Shown piece after piece: positions 35,279 to 45,478 of a DNA stretch of 64,000 bases. Position numbers and translations under genes: made by a program. Within the stretch, counting starts at the first letter, position 1, and the number at the start of each line of letters is the position of its first letter. This DNA comes from Streptomyces curacoi (GTDB lineage Bacteria; Actinomycetota; Actinomycetes; Streptomycetales; Streptomycetaceae): positions 722,713-786,712 of the forward strand of contig NZ_KQ947986.1 in the NCBI RefSeq assembly GCF_001513975.1, read 5' to 3'. Under the pieces are notes generated by a model. It had not been told where the DNA came from, did not search any database, and saw only the letters and a program-made list of their open reading frames with translations.

Positions 35279-36862
35279 TCAGGGTTGTTGCGCGTCATGC
35301 GCGAGGAGTGCGATGTGCACCGAGGCGGCCTGCTCGAAGTCGTCGAGGTCGACGCCGAGCCGCGCCTGTATCACCTCCAGGCGGCGGTAGAGCGCGGGCC
35401 GGGAGACATGGTGGAGCTGGGCGGTGCGGGACTTGTTGCGGCCGGTGGCGAGGTAGGTCCGCAGTACGGCGAGCAGATCTCCGTCCGCCCCGCACAGCAG
35501 CCCGTCCAGCTCCCGCTCCGCGAACGACTGCACATGCGGGTCGTCCCGCAGCAGCCGGATCAGGCCGCGCAGATGCACGTCCCGCAGCCGTACGACGGCC
35601 GGCAGGTCGAGGGCGGCCGCGGAGTCGGCGACGGCGTCGGCGACGTGCTGGGCCTCGCGCAGCCCGGCGGGCACGTCGTCCCAGGCGGTGCGCGCGTCGG
35701 CGGCGGCCACGACGGTCCGGGCGGCGCCCGACTCGGAGCGCACCCGGGCGGCGAAGTTCGCGGCGAGCACGCCGGCGTTCTGGTCCCGGGCGAGGCTGAG
35801 CAGCACGGCGGTGACCCCGTCGGCGAGCTCGGCGACGATCCCGGACAGCCCCAGCATCCGCAGCACGCGCTCCAGTTGGGCCGGTTCCCCGTCCCGTACG
35901 ACCAGGGGCACGAAGGCGCGCCGGTTGACCGGCAGTCCGGCGGCACGCGCGCGTGGCAGCAGTTGCCGTGCCGGTACGACGCCGCTGACCAGGTCGGTGA
36001 GCAGGCTCTGCGCGGACTGCTCCTCCCAGGTGTGCGCGGAGTTGCCGCCGAGCATGCGGTGCAGGACGAGCGCCTCGGCGGCGCGGTCGGCGAGCAGCCG
36101 CCCGGTGGCGGTGTCGCCGCGGTACCCGCACAGCACGATCTGCCCCCACCGCTCCCCCCGCCCGCCCAGTTCGGCGCGGATCCAGCCGTCGCCCTCGCTG
36201 CCGCCGGCCTGGCGGGCGATGCGCTCCCAGTCGCGCAGCACGTCGTCGACGGCGGACCGCTCCCCCGCCGTGGCGAGGACCCGGTGGGCGAGGTTGGTGA
36301 CGACGACGGGGCAGGCGCTGTGCGAGGCGACCTCGTCGAGGAGGCGCTGGAGCGGGGCGCCCGCGGTGATGAGTCCGGTGAGCGCGGTCCGTACGGCCTC
36401 CGACAGGCTCACCGCCGCGAACTTCCGCCGCACCAGCCGGGACTGGACCTCCTCGGTCAGCTCCGCGAAGGGGAACGGCCGGTGCAGGACGACCAGGGGC
36501 AGCCCGCACCGCTCGGCCGCCCGGCGCATCACGTCCGGCGGAGCGGGGAACGCCCGGCCGAGGCCGAGGACGACGGCGGCCGCCTCGGCCCGGTGCAGGG
36601 ACCGGATGTACTCGGCCTGCTTCTCCTCGTCCCCGGCGAGCAGCACCCCGGTGGTGAGCACCATCTCGCCGCCGCTGAGCATCACGCCGACGTCGGGCGC
36701 CTCGGCGACATGCACCCAGCGCACCAACCGGTCGAGCTGACCGGCGCCGGCCACCACCTCGGGCTCCCCGGCCAGCACCCGCTCAAGGGTGAGGACCTGC
36801 CGGACCGACAGGGCGGGTTCCAGGGGTTCCGAAGGCTCCAAGGGCTCCAGGGTGGTGGTCAT
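35279..36862 (-). CDS. PucR-family transcriptional regulator
   Basis: 527 residues from ATG 36862. The N-terminal PucR (purine catabolism regulator) domain runs from LSVRQVLTLERVLAGEPEVV to about residue 150. A central GGDEF-like/unknown region follows, and the C-terminal HTH_30 domain includes LRTYLATGRNKSRTAQLHHVSRPALYRRLEVIQ. PucR proteins activate nitrogen-source pathways for purines, pyrimidines and amines. Its place inside the pyrimidine-degradation locus makes control of these genes very likely. The first 16 residues are an odd LEP/SEP repeat (LEPLEPSEPLEP) that reflects a short DNA repeat and has no family counterpart. Confidence 0.9.
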   Translation of the reverse strand: MTTTLEPLEPSEPLEPALSVRQVLTLERVLAGEPEVVAGAGQLDRLVRWVHVAEAPDVGVMLSGGEMVLTTGVLLAGDEEKQAEYIRSLHRAEAAAVVLGLGRAFPAPPDVMRRAAERCGLPLVVLHRPFPFAELTEEVQSRLVRRKFAAVSLSEAVRTALTGLITAGAPLQRLLDEVASHSACPVVVTNLAHRVLATAGERSAVDDVLRDWERIARQAGGSEGDGWIRAELGGRGERWGQIVLCGYRGDTATGRLLADRAAEALVLHRMLGGNSAHTWEEQSAQSLLTDLVSGVVPARQLLPRARAAGLPVNRRAFVPLVVRDGEPAQLERVLRMLGLSGIVAELADGVTAVLLSLARDQNAGVLAANFAARVRSESGAARTVVAAADARTAWDDVPAGLREAQHVADAVADSAAALDLPAVVRLRDVHLRGLIRLLRDDPHVQSFAERELDGLLCGADGDLLAVLRTYLATGRNKSRTAQLHHVSRPALYRRLEVIQARLGVDLDDFEQAASVHIALLAHDAQQP

Positions 36863-36891
36863 GGCGGCTTCCCTTGTTCAGGCGGGTGCTG

Positions 36892-38175
36892 CTAGATGCT
36901 CCTCAGAGCGCTCTCCAGGATCGCGGCGCCCTCCTCGGCCTCCGCGACGGTGAGGGACAGGGGCGGGGCGATGCGCAGGGAGCTGGTGTTGTGGCCGCCG
37001 CCCTTGCCGATGAGGAGGCCGCCCTCGCGGGCCGCTTCCAGTACGGCGGACGCGGTGGCCGGGTCGGCCTCGTCCGTGCCGGGCCGGGTGATCTCGATGC
37101 CGAGCATCAGGCCCCGGCCGCGCACCTCCCGTACGTGCGGCACCTGCGCCGCGACGGACCGCAGCCGCTCCAGGAGCAGCCCGCCGACGCGCCGGGCGTT
37201 GCCCTGGAGGTCGTGTTCCAGCAGGTAGTTGAGGTTGGCGAGGCCGGCCGCCATGGTGATCTGGGTGCCGCCGAAGGTCGAGATGCTGTTGGCGTCCAGG
37301 CAGTTCATGATCTCGGCGCGGGCGACGACACCGCCGATGGACATGCCGTTGCCGATGCCTTTGGCGAAGGTCATGATGTCCGGCGGCCCGGACCGCTCGT
37401 GCGCCTGCCAGCCCCAGAAGTGGTCGCCGGTGCGGCCCCAGCCGGTCTGCACCTCGTCGGCGATCCACAGGATGCCGCGCTCGGCGAGCACCTCGCGGAA
37501 GGCGGCGTACAGCCCGTCCGGCGGCGAGGTGAAGCCGCCGACACCCTGGATGGGCTCGGCGATCAGGGCCGCGGGCGGGCGGGTGTGACCGAGGAGGTCC
37601 TTGAGATCGTCGACGCAGGCCGCGATGAAGTCGTCGTCGCTCAGCCCGGCGTACGGACCGCGGGTGCGCACCCCGCCGTGGACGTACAGCGTCTGCAGCG
37701 GCGACAGCGAGGTCGGCGACCAGCCGCGGTTGCCGGTGATGCCGACCGCGCTGAAGGAGCGCCCGTGGTAGCTGTTGCGCATCGCGAGGATCGTGTTGCT
37801 CTGCCGGTAGGTCGTCGCGAGCAGCAGGGCGGTGTCGTTGGCCTCGGTGCCGGAGGTGGTGAAGAAGACGCGGGCGTCCGGGATGCCGCTCAACTGAGCG
37901 ATGCGCTCGGCGAGTTCGACCATCGGCCGGTTGAGGTACAGGGTGGAGGAGTGGATGATCCGCCCGGCCTGCTCACTGACCGCCTTCGTCACCTCGGGCA
38001 GCGCGTGCGCGGTCATCGTGGTGAGGATGCCGCCGAAGAAGTCGAGGTACCGCCTGCCCTCGGAGTCCCAGACGTGGCGGCCCTCGCCGTGGGTGATCTC
38101 CAGCGGCTCCTCGTAGTAGAGGGCGAGCCAGTCCGGCATGACGGCGCGGTGGCGTCCCAGCAGGTCCTTGGTCAC
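36892..38175 (-). CDS. Class III PLP aminotransferase (probable beta-alanine aminotransferase)
   Basis: 427 residues from GTG 38175, which overlaps the preceding stop by four bases. Class III motifs are intact: FFTTSGTEANDTALLL, ILWIADEVQTGWGRTGDHF with the PLP ring Asp, and the Schiff-base Lys in MTFAKGIGNGM. Class III enzymes take amino groups from non-alpha amines such as beta-alanine. In this locus the likely job is beta-alanine (or beta-aminoisobutyrate) to malonate semialdehyde, the last step of reductive pyrimidine degradation. The acceptor is unknown. Expression is coupled to the second ureidopropionase. Confidence 0.9.
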   Translation of the reverse strand: MTKDLLGRHRAVMPDWLALYYEEPLEITHGEGRHVWDSEGRRYLDFFGGILTTMTAHALPEVTKAVSEQAGRIIHSSTLYLNRPMVELAERIAQLSGIPDARVFFTTSGTEANDTALLLATTYRQSNTILAMRNSYHGRSFSAVGITGNRGWSPTSLSPLQTLYVHGGVRTRGPYAGLSDDDFIAACVDDLKDLLGHTRPPAALIAEPIQGVGGFTSPPDGLYAAFREVLAERGILWIADEVQTGWGRTGDHFWGWQAHERSGPPDIMTFAKGIGNGMSIGGVVARAEIMNCLDANSISTFGGTQITMAAGLANLNYLLEHDLQGNARRVGGLLLERLRSVAAQVPHVREVRGRGLMLGIEITRPGTDEADPATASAVLEAAREGGLLIGKGGGHNTSSLRIAPPLSLTVAEAEEGAAILESALRSI

Positions 38176-39014
38176 GGCTGTACCAGTCCTTCGTAGGCGT
38201 CGGGTCGGCGGTCGCGGTAGAAGGCCCACTGCTGCCGCACTTCTTCGATGAGGTCGAAGTCGAGGTCGCGGACGATCAGTTCCTCGGTCTTGTCGCTGGC
38301 GACCTCGCCGACGAACTGTCCGCGCGGGTCGACGAAGTAGCTCGTCCCGTAGAAGTCGTTGTCGCCGTACGGCTCCTGCCCGACCCGGTTGATCGCGGCC
38401 ACGAAGTACTCGTTGGCGACGGCCGCCGCCGGCTGCTCCAGCTGCCACAGATAGGCGGACAGGCCGCGCGAGGTGGCCGACGGGTTGTACACCAACTGGG
38501 CGCCGTTGAGCCCGAGTTGCCGCCACCCTTCCGGGAAGTGGCGGTCGTAGCAGATGTAGACGCCGACCTTGCCGACGGCGGTGTCGAAGACGGGCCAGCC
38601 GATATTGCCCGGCTTGAAGTAGTACTTCTCCCAGAAGCCCTTGACCTGCGGGATGTGGTGCTTGCGGTACTTGCCGAGGAAGGTGCCGTCGGCGTCGATC
38701 ACGGCCGCGGTGTTGTAGTAGAAGCCCGACTGCTCGACCTCGAAGACCGGTACGACGATCACCATGCCGGTCTCACGGGCGAGCTCCTGCATACGGCGCA
38801 CGGTCGGCCCGTCGGGGACCGGCTCGGCCCAGCGGTAGTGCTCCGGCTCCTGGACCTGGCAGAAGTAGGGTGCGTTGAAGACTTCCTGAAAACCGATGAT
38901 CTTGGCGCCCTGGCGAGCCGCCTCGCGGGCGTGTTCCTCGTGTTTCGCCACCATGGACTCGGTGTCGCCGGTCCAGGTGGCCTGGACCAGAGCGGCGCGT
39001 ACGACGTTGGCCAT
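38172..39014 (-). CDS. Nitrilase-superfamily beta-ureidopropionase (copy 2)
   Basis: 280 residues from ATG 39014, the first gene of the leftward locus. The triad is present: GFQEVFNAPYFCQ, GKYRKHHIPQV and YICYDRHFPEGW. It aligns with the copy at 34281 without a gap over its full length, and about 85% of residues agree by eye in the central block after GFWEK. Differences cluster in residues 40-105 (for example FNAP versus FYGP, PVFEVEQSGFYYN versus PMYEEEQPGVLYN), near the active-site entrance. Its stop overlaps the aminotransferase start (GTGA). Separate substrates for the two copies are plausible. Confidence 0.92.
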   Translation of the reverse strand: MANVVRAALVQATWTGDTESMVAKHEEHAREAARQGAKIIGFQEVFNAPYFCQVQEPEHYRWAEPVPDGPTVRRMQELARETGMVIVVPVFEVEQSGFYYNTAAVIDADGTFLGKYRKHHIPQVKGFWEKYYFKPGNIGWPVFDTAVGKVGVYICYDRHFPEGWRQLGLNGAQLVYNPSATSRGLSAYLWQLEQPAAAVANEYFVAAINRVGQEPYGDNDFYGTSYFVDPRGQFVGEVASDKTEELIVRDLDFDLIEEVRQQWAFYRDRRPDAYEGLVQP

Positions 39015-39042
39015 GAGCTGCTCCTTCGACGGGACGTCAGAG

Positions 39043-39073
39043 CCTCTACGCCCGTAGAGGGGGGCCGTAGAGG
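39043..39073. promoter_or_regulatory. Triple CCTCTAC/GTAGAGG motif upstream of the pyrimidine locus
   Basis: CCTCTAC (39043-39049) and GTAGAGG (39054-39060) are perfect inverted arms with a 4-base spacer; a second GTAGAGG follows at 39067-39073. It lies 29-59 bases upstream of the first gene's ATG, a position suited to an operator. PucR or another regulator could bind it. Promoter boxes are not clear. Confidence 0.55.
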
Positions 39074-39204
39074 CTTGAAAGTAAGCCCCCGGAACAGCCT
39101 TGCCAAGACCATCGCCGTTAACCCGCTGAGTCGATCACGTTTCACACTCCTAGGGGTGATTGATGAGGCCGGTGAGAGTGATGTGACCGCTGGGCCGGGC
39201 CCTA

Positions 39205-39249
39205 AGGCCGGGATGTCAGGCCGGGATGTCAGGCCGGGATGTCAGGCCG
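39205..39249. repeat. 13-bp tandem repeat, 3.4 copies
   Basis: AGGCCGGGATGTC is repeated exactly at 39205-39217, 39218-39230 and 39231-39243, followed by a partial AGGCCG. The last copy overlaps the stop codon of the leftward gene at 39242, so copy number changes would not alter the protein. It probably arose by slippage. Confidence 0.85.
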
Positions 39250-41293
39250 CGAAACCCGCGACTCGCAGGGCGTGGACGAGATCCCAGTGCCGCTCGTCGG
39301 AGACGCCCTGGGCGGCCTCCAGCAGGAGCGGTACGAGCGTGCCCGGGTCGGCGGCGGCGCTGCGGGCGGCCTCCTCCGGGGTGCGGACGCGGACGTACGC
39401 GTCGAGCAGCGCGCGGACCTCGCGGTGCCGGCCCGCGCCGACCAGCCCCACCACGGCCTGCCCGATCTCGTTCGCGGGCCGCGCCACGCCCTGCCGCAGG
39501 ATCTGCTCCCCGTCGTCGGCACGCCCTGCGGCGGTCAGCGCGTCGGCGGCGGCCACGAGGCGCTCGGCGGGCAGCGAGGCGGCCTCCCACAGCAGGGTCG
39601 CCCAGTCGGCGCCGAGCCGGGCGCGCTGCATCTCGGCCGCGAGCAGCGGAAAGCGGACGGCGGGCCAGTACGCGACCTCGACCAGCAGGGCGTGCGCCTC
39701 GCCGCTGCGCCCCTCGCCACGCAACCGCACCAGCGTCTCCACGGTCCCGACGACCTCCCGCCGGTCCGCCGCGTCCAACGGCTGGGCCTGCGGCTGCGGG
39801 ACCGTGGGCGCGGGCGCGGGCTTCTCGGCGGCGGCCCCGGCGAACCTGGCCCCGCGGAGGGTGCGGCGGGTGGTGGCGGGCTGGGCGGGCAGGGTGGGCG
39901 CGGCGGTCGGCGGTACGACGACGGGGGCGGCCTCCTCCTCGACCATCCCCGCGAACCGGGCGCTGCCCCGGCGGCGCTTGCGCTGCTTGGGGGTGGGAGA
40001 GGGTTCGGCAGTGGCCGGTGGAGTGGGGGCGCGGTCGCCGGGCGTGGTGGGGGCGGGGGCACCCGGGGAGGACGGGCCGTCGAGGCGCCCTTCGCCGGCC
40101 TGGGCTTTCGCCCACTCCGGCGTCGCGGCGGCTCCGGCCGGGGCGGTCCGGTCCGTGGGGTGCCCGGCGGGATGGGCCGCGCCGGTGGCGCCCGGGTGCC
40201 GTGGGTCCGGCCAGTCGGACATCGCGGCTGCGCCTCCGTCGGCGAAGGAGTGCGCGGGCTCACCGGTACGAGCGTCGTGGCGCTCCGCCGCCTGGGCGCC
40301 GGAGGCCCGTTGCGCCGCCCTCCACTCTGCCGCTTCCGCGGCCGAGGCGACGGCACGCCGCCCCTCGTGCCGGTCGGCGGTCCTCCCGGCCGGCGCCCCC
40401 CGCCCGGCGGGCCCGCCCGCCGGTCCGGCAGGGGCGTTCTCCTGCTCCCCGGTCCGGCCGGCCGCCTCGGCCGCCGACCGCGCGTCGCTCCGATGCGGTG
40501 TGCCGGCGAATCCGCCGCCGGAAGAGGCGGCCTCGCTCGGCTGCGTACGGTTCGCCCAGGGGCCGGTGCCCCTGAAATCGTCGCGCCGGAACGCGTCGTT
40601 CCCGAACCGGTCGTCCTCGAAGCGGTCGCCCTCGAACCGGTCGGCCCCGAGCCGGTCACCCTCGGAGTCGTCGCGCTCGAAGCGGCCGTCCCCGAAGCGG
40701 TCGCCCTCGAACCGGTCGTCGAGGCGGAAGACGCCCCCCTCCCCCGCCCGGTCGCGCCGTATCGCCTGGCCGTGTCCGGTTGCCGCCCGTCGGTCCAGGT
40801 CGGCCATCCGCGCCCGCAGTTCGGCGCACCGGGCGGTCGCGCGTTCATGGTCGTCGCGGGCCCAGGCGAGGTCGAGGCGGATGGCGTCGGCCTCCTCCTG
40901 GCCGGCGGCGGAGGCGAGCAGCCGCCCCAGTTCCGCCTGCCGCTCGGCGGCGTACCGCTGCTCACGGAGCATGACGTCGAGCCGGTCCCCGAGGGCGTCG
41001 CGGCCGCCGGGCCGGGCGTCGTACGCGGCGAGGGCGCCGGCGTGCAGGGCGCGGGCGCGCTCGGTCTCGGGACCGGTGCCGCCGGGACCGTACTGGGCGG
41101 CGAGGTCGTGCAGGAGCGACTCCACCACGTCCCAGGGCGGCAGTTCACGTCCGTCGAGGCAGGCCTGCATGCCCTCGGGGTCGCGCTGCCAGAACACGCC
41201 GCACCAGCCGCCGCCCTGATCGAGGCGCGCCAGAAGGCCGTCCAGGTAGTTCACGAACTCCCGTATCCGAGCCGGGAGTTGATCCACTGACAT
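39242..41293 (-). CDS. Large conserved-type hypothetical protein with a charged repeat and Pro/Ala-rich middle
   Basis: 683 residues from the ATG at 41293. An N-terminal helical domain (about 1-165) starts MSVDQLPARIREFVNYLDGL and includes GGGWCGVFWQRDPEGM. Then comes a charged repeat (about 185-245) made of DRFEGD/DRFGD-type units, a long low-complexity Ala/Pro/Gly region (about 250-500) with two copies of RGSARFAGM/RGARFAGA, and a C-terminal alpha-helical domain (about 520-683: VGTVETLVRLRGEGRSGEAHALL). This layout looks like a scaffold with ordered ends. I recall similar proteins in other streptomycetes but no function. Both strands are open over its length because of base composition; motifs and codon use favour this one. 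Confidence 0.75.
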   Translation of the reverse strand: MSVDQLPARIREFVNYLDGLLARLDQGGGWCGVFWQRDPEGMQACLDGRELPPWDVVESLLHDLAAQYGPGGTGPETERARALHAGALAAYDARPGGRDALGDRLDVMLREQRYAAERQAELGRLLASAAGQEEADAIRLDLAWARDDHERATARCAELRARMADLDRRAATGHGQAIRRDRAGEGGVFRLDDRFEGDRFGDGRFERDDSEGDRLGADRFEGDRFEDDRFGNDAFRRDDFRGTGPWANRTQPSEAASSGGGFAGTPHRSDARSAAEAAGRTGEQENAPAGPAGGPAGRGAPAGRTADRHEGRRAVASAAEAAEWRAAQRASGAQAAERHDARTGEPAHSFADGGAAAMSDWPDPRHPGATGAAHPAGHPTDRTAPAGAAATPEWAKAQAGEGRLDGPSSPGAPAPTTPGDRAPTPPATAEPSPTPKQRKRRRGSARFAGMVEEEAAPVVVPPTAAPTLPAQPATTRRTLRGARFAGAAAEKPAPAPTVPQPQAQPLDAADRREVVGTVETLVRLRGEGRSGEAHALLVEVAYWPAVRFPLLAAEMQRARLGADWATLLWEAASLPAERLVAAADALTAAGRADDGEQILRQGVARPANEIGQAVVGLVGAGRHREVRALLDAYVRVRTPEEAARSAAADPGTLVPLLLEAAQGVSDERHWDLVHALRVAGFAA

Positions 41294-41424
41294 CGCCCAA
41301 CTCCCGCCAGACCGGAGTACTCCGGTCCGCTAGGCAACACCAGCCATGTTACGAACGCGCTACAGGAAGTTTTCGGACTGGACGCAGAGTACGCCGCAGC
41401 TGCCGGAACGTGACGTGTACAGCC

Positions 41425-41685
41425 TCAGGCGGCGGCCTCGGCGGGCGGTGCGCACCGCCCGGCCAGTTCGTCCATCGACAGACCGAGGGCGTGCGCCAGC
41501 GCCGCCACCGTGAAGAAGGCCGGCGTCGGAGCGCGGCCGGTCTCGATCTTGCGGAGCGTCTCGGCGGAGATGCCGGCGCTCGCCGCGACCGCCGTCATGC
41601 TGCGGTCGCCGCGGGCCTCGCGGAGCAACCGCCCGAGCCGCTCGCCGCGTTCACGTTCTTCGGGGGTGAGAGGGGTGCGCACCAT
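41425..41685 (-). CDS. Small XRE-family helix-turn-helix regulator
   Basis: 86 residues from ATG 41685. It consists of one Cro/CI-type HTH: LGRLLREARGDRSMTAVAASAGISAETLRKIETGRAP, split as helices 1-3, and AALAHALGLSMDELAG. It is divergent from a methionine aminopeptidase gene with only 32 bases between start codons, and a 10-bp palindrome sits in that gap. A TAGAAT -10 box ends six bases before its ATG, so its mRNA probably has no leader. Autoregulation and control of the partner gene are inferred. The tail is Ala/Glu-rich. Confidence 0.88.
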   Translation of the reverse strand: MVRTPLTPEERERGERLGRLLREARGDRSMTAVAASAGISAETLRKIETGRAPTPAFFTVAALAHALGLSMDELAGRCAPPAEAAA

Positions 41686-41697
41686 GCCGTCATTCTA

Positions 41698-41707
41698 ATA
41701 CCGGTAT
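41698..41707. promoter_or_regulatory. ATACCGGTAT palindrome in the shared XRE/map promoter
   Basis: The perfect palindrome ATACCGGTAT lies in the 32-bp gap between two divergent ATG codons. It overlaps a rightward -10 box TATAGT (41705-41710, seven bases before the map ATG) and abuts a leftward -10 box TAGAAT (41697-41692). A regulator bound here would block both promoters. Confidence 0.65.
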
Positions 41708-41717
41708 AGTAATTGCC

Positions 41718-42485
41718 ATGGTGGAGCTGAAGACAGACACGTCGATCGATGCGATGTACGCGGCCGGGCAGGTCGTCGGCCAGGCCCTCACAGCCGTACG
41801 AAAGGCCGCTGACGTGGGGGTTTCCCTCCTGGAGCTGGACGAGGCGGCCCGCGAGGTGCTGCGCGCGGCGGGAGCGACGTCGCCGTTCCTCGGCTACCGC
41901 CCCTCCTTCGCCCCCGTCCCCTTCCCCGCCGTCATCTGCGCCTCGGTGAACGACGCGATCGTGCACGGCATCCCGACCGGCTACCGGCTGCGCGACGGCG
42001 ACCTGGTCTCCATCGACTGCGGCGCCGAACTGGACGGCTGGGTGGGCGACTCGGCGATCAGCTTCACGGTCGGCCGGGCGCGCCCGGCCGACGTACGCCT
42101 GATCGAGACCGCGGAGCGGGCCTTGGCGGCGGGCATCGAGGCGGCCGTGGTCGGCAACCGTATCGGCGACATCGCCCATGCGATCGGCTCGGTGTGCCGG
42201 GCGGCCGGGTACGGCATCCCGGACGGTTTCGGCGGGCACGGGGTGGGCCGCCGGATGCACGAGGATCCGGCGGTGCCGAACGAGGGCCGTCCAGGCCGGG
42301 GCCTGCCACTGCGGCACGGCATGGTCCTCGCCATCGAGCCGATGCTCACCGCGAGCGGCAGGGACGGCTACCACGCGGCGCCGGACGGCTGGACCCTGCG
42401 CACCAACGACGGCTCCCGCGCGGCCCACACGGAGCACACGGTGGCGATCACCGAGGCCGGGCCGCGGATCCTGACGGCCCGCTGA
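41718..42485 (+). CDS. map: Methionine aminopeptidase, type I
   Basis: 255 residues from ATG 41718. It removes the initiator Met from nascent proteins. The five metal ligands are in place: Asp in VSIDCGAELDGW and WVGDSAISF, His in GHGVGRRMHEDPAVPNE, split as GGHGVGRRMHED, Glu in LAIEPML, and Glu in AHTEHTVAITE. The substrate His is in DAIVHGIP. This is probably an accessory copy, as the housekeeping map normally lies in the ribosomal protein cluster (general knowledge). Unusually it is paired with a divergent XRE repressor and seems to be made from a leaderless message. Confidence 0.93.
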   Translation: MVELKTDTSIDAMYAAGQVVGQALTAVRKAADVGVSLLELDEAAREVLRAAGATSPFLGYRPSFAPVPFPAVICASVNDAIVHGIPTGYRLRDGDLVSIDCGAELDGWVGDSAISFTVGRARPADVRLIETAERALAAGIEAAVVGNRIGDIAHAIGSVCRAAGYGIPDGFGGHGVGRRMHEDPAVPNEGRPGRGLPLRHGMVLAIEPMLTASGRDGYHAAPDGWTLRTNDGSRAAHTEHTVAITEAGPRILTAR

Positions 42486-42499
42486 GCGGCGGCGCGGGC

Positions 42500-42547
42500 G
42501 GTCTGCGGCGCGGGCGGTCTGCGGCGCGGGCGGTCTGCGGCGCTGAT
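42500..42547. repeat. 16-bp tandem repeat, three copies, downstream of map
   Basis: GGTCTGCGGCGCGGGC is present at 42500-42515 and 42516-42531, with a third copy at 42532-42547 that diverges in its last bases. It begins 15 bases after the map stop. It may fold as GC-rich hairpins; no gene is affected. Confidence 0.85.
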
Positions 42548-42910
42548 CAGCGGGCCCTCGTGGAGGACGCACGGGGGCTTCGAGCGGCGCGCCGCACCCG
42601 CCAACGGTGATCGGCGGGACGATCCCCCGCTCGCCCTCCGCCCCCCATCCAAGGCCGACCCGGTGGACCGCTGCCCGCAGGTGCGCAGGACGCTCGCCGC
42701 CCCCTGCCCGACGACCCGCCGATCGCCGATCGAGCGGGCCCCGGAGGCGTCACTCCCCGCGTTCTCTGGAGGTGCCCGCGGCCACCGTTCGTGCGAAGGT
42801 GTTCTACGAACGCGGCCAGGTGTAACCGGCTTCCGCCCGGGTTACCCGACTCCGGCACGTCGATCAGCGAGGGCGACCCTGCCCGCGCAGGGACGCCGGA
42901 TGGGAACGCC
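42548..42910. other. Gap before the ClpC-type gene; possible gene scrap
   Basis: 363 bases without an intact gene. A rightward stretch ending in VRAKVFYERGQV and a TAA at about 42825 looks like a C-terminal scrap but lacks a believable start. No HspR-type CTTGAGT-N7-ACTCAAG heat-shock operator is visible upstream of the Clp gene. Confidence 0.35.
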
Positions 42911-45460
<2,550 letters not shown>

Positions 45461-45478
45461 ACGGGCTGGGGTGAGGCG

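Noticed and set aside
39239..41290. 683-codon open frame on the plus strand, exactly opposite the 683-residue protein, and a 900-codon one at 38517-41219
   Set aside because: Gly/Arg/Val-rich translation without motifs. Start context is poor, and codon-position GC fits the minus-strand gene, which has ordered domains.
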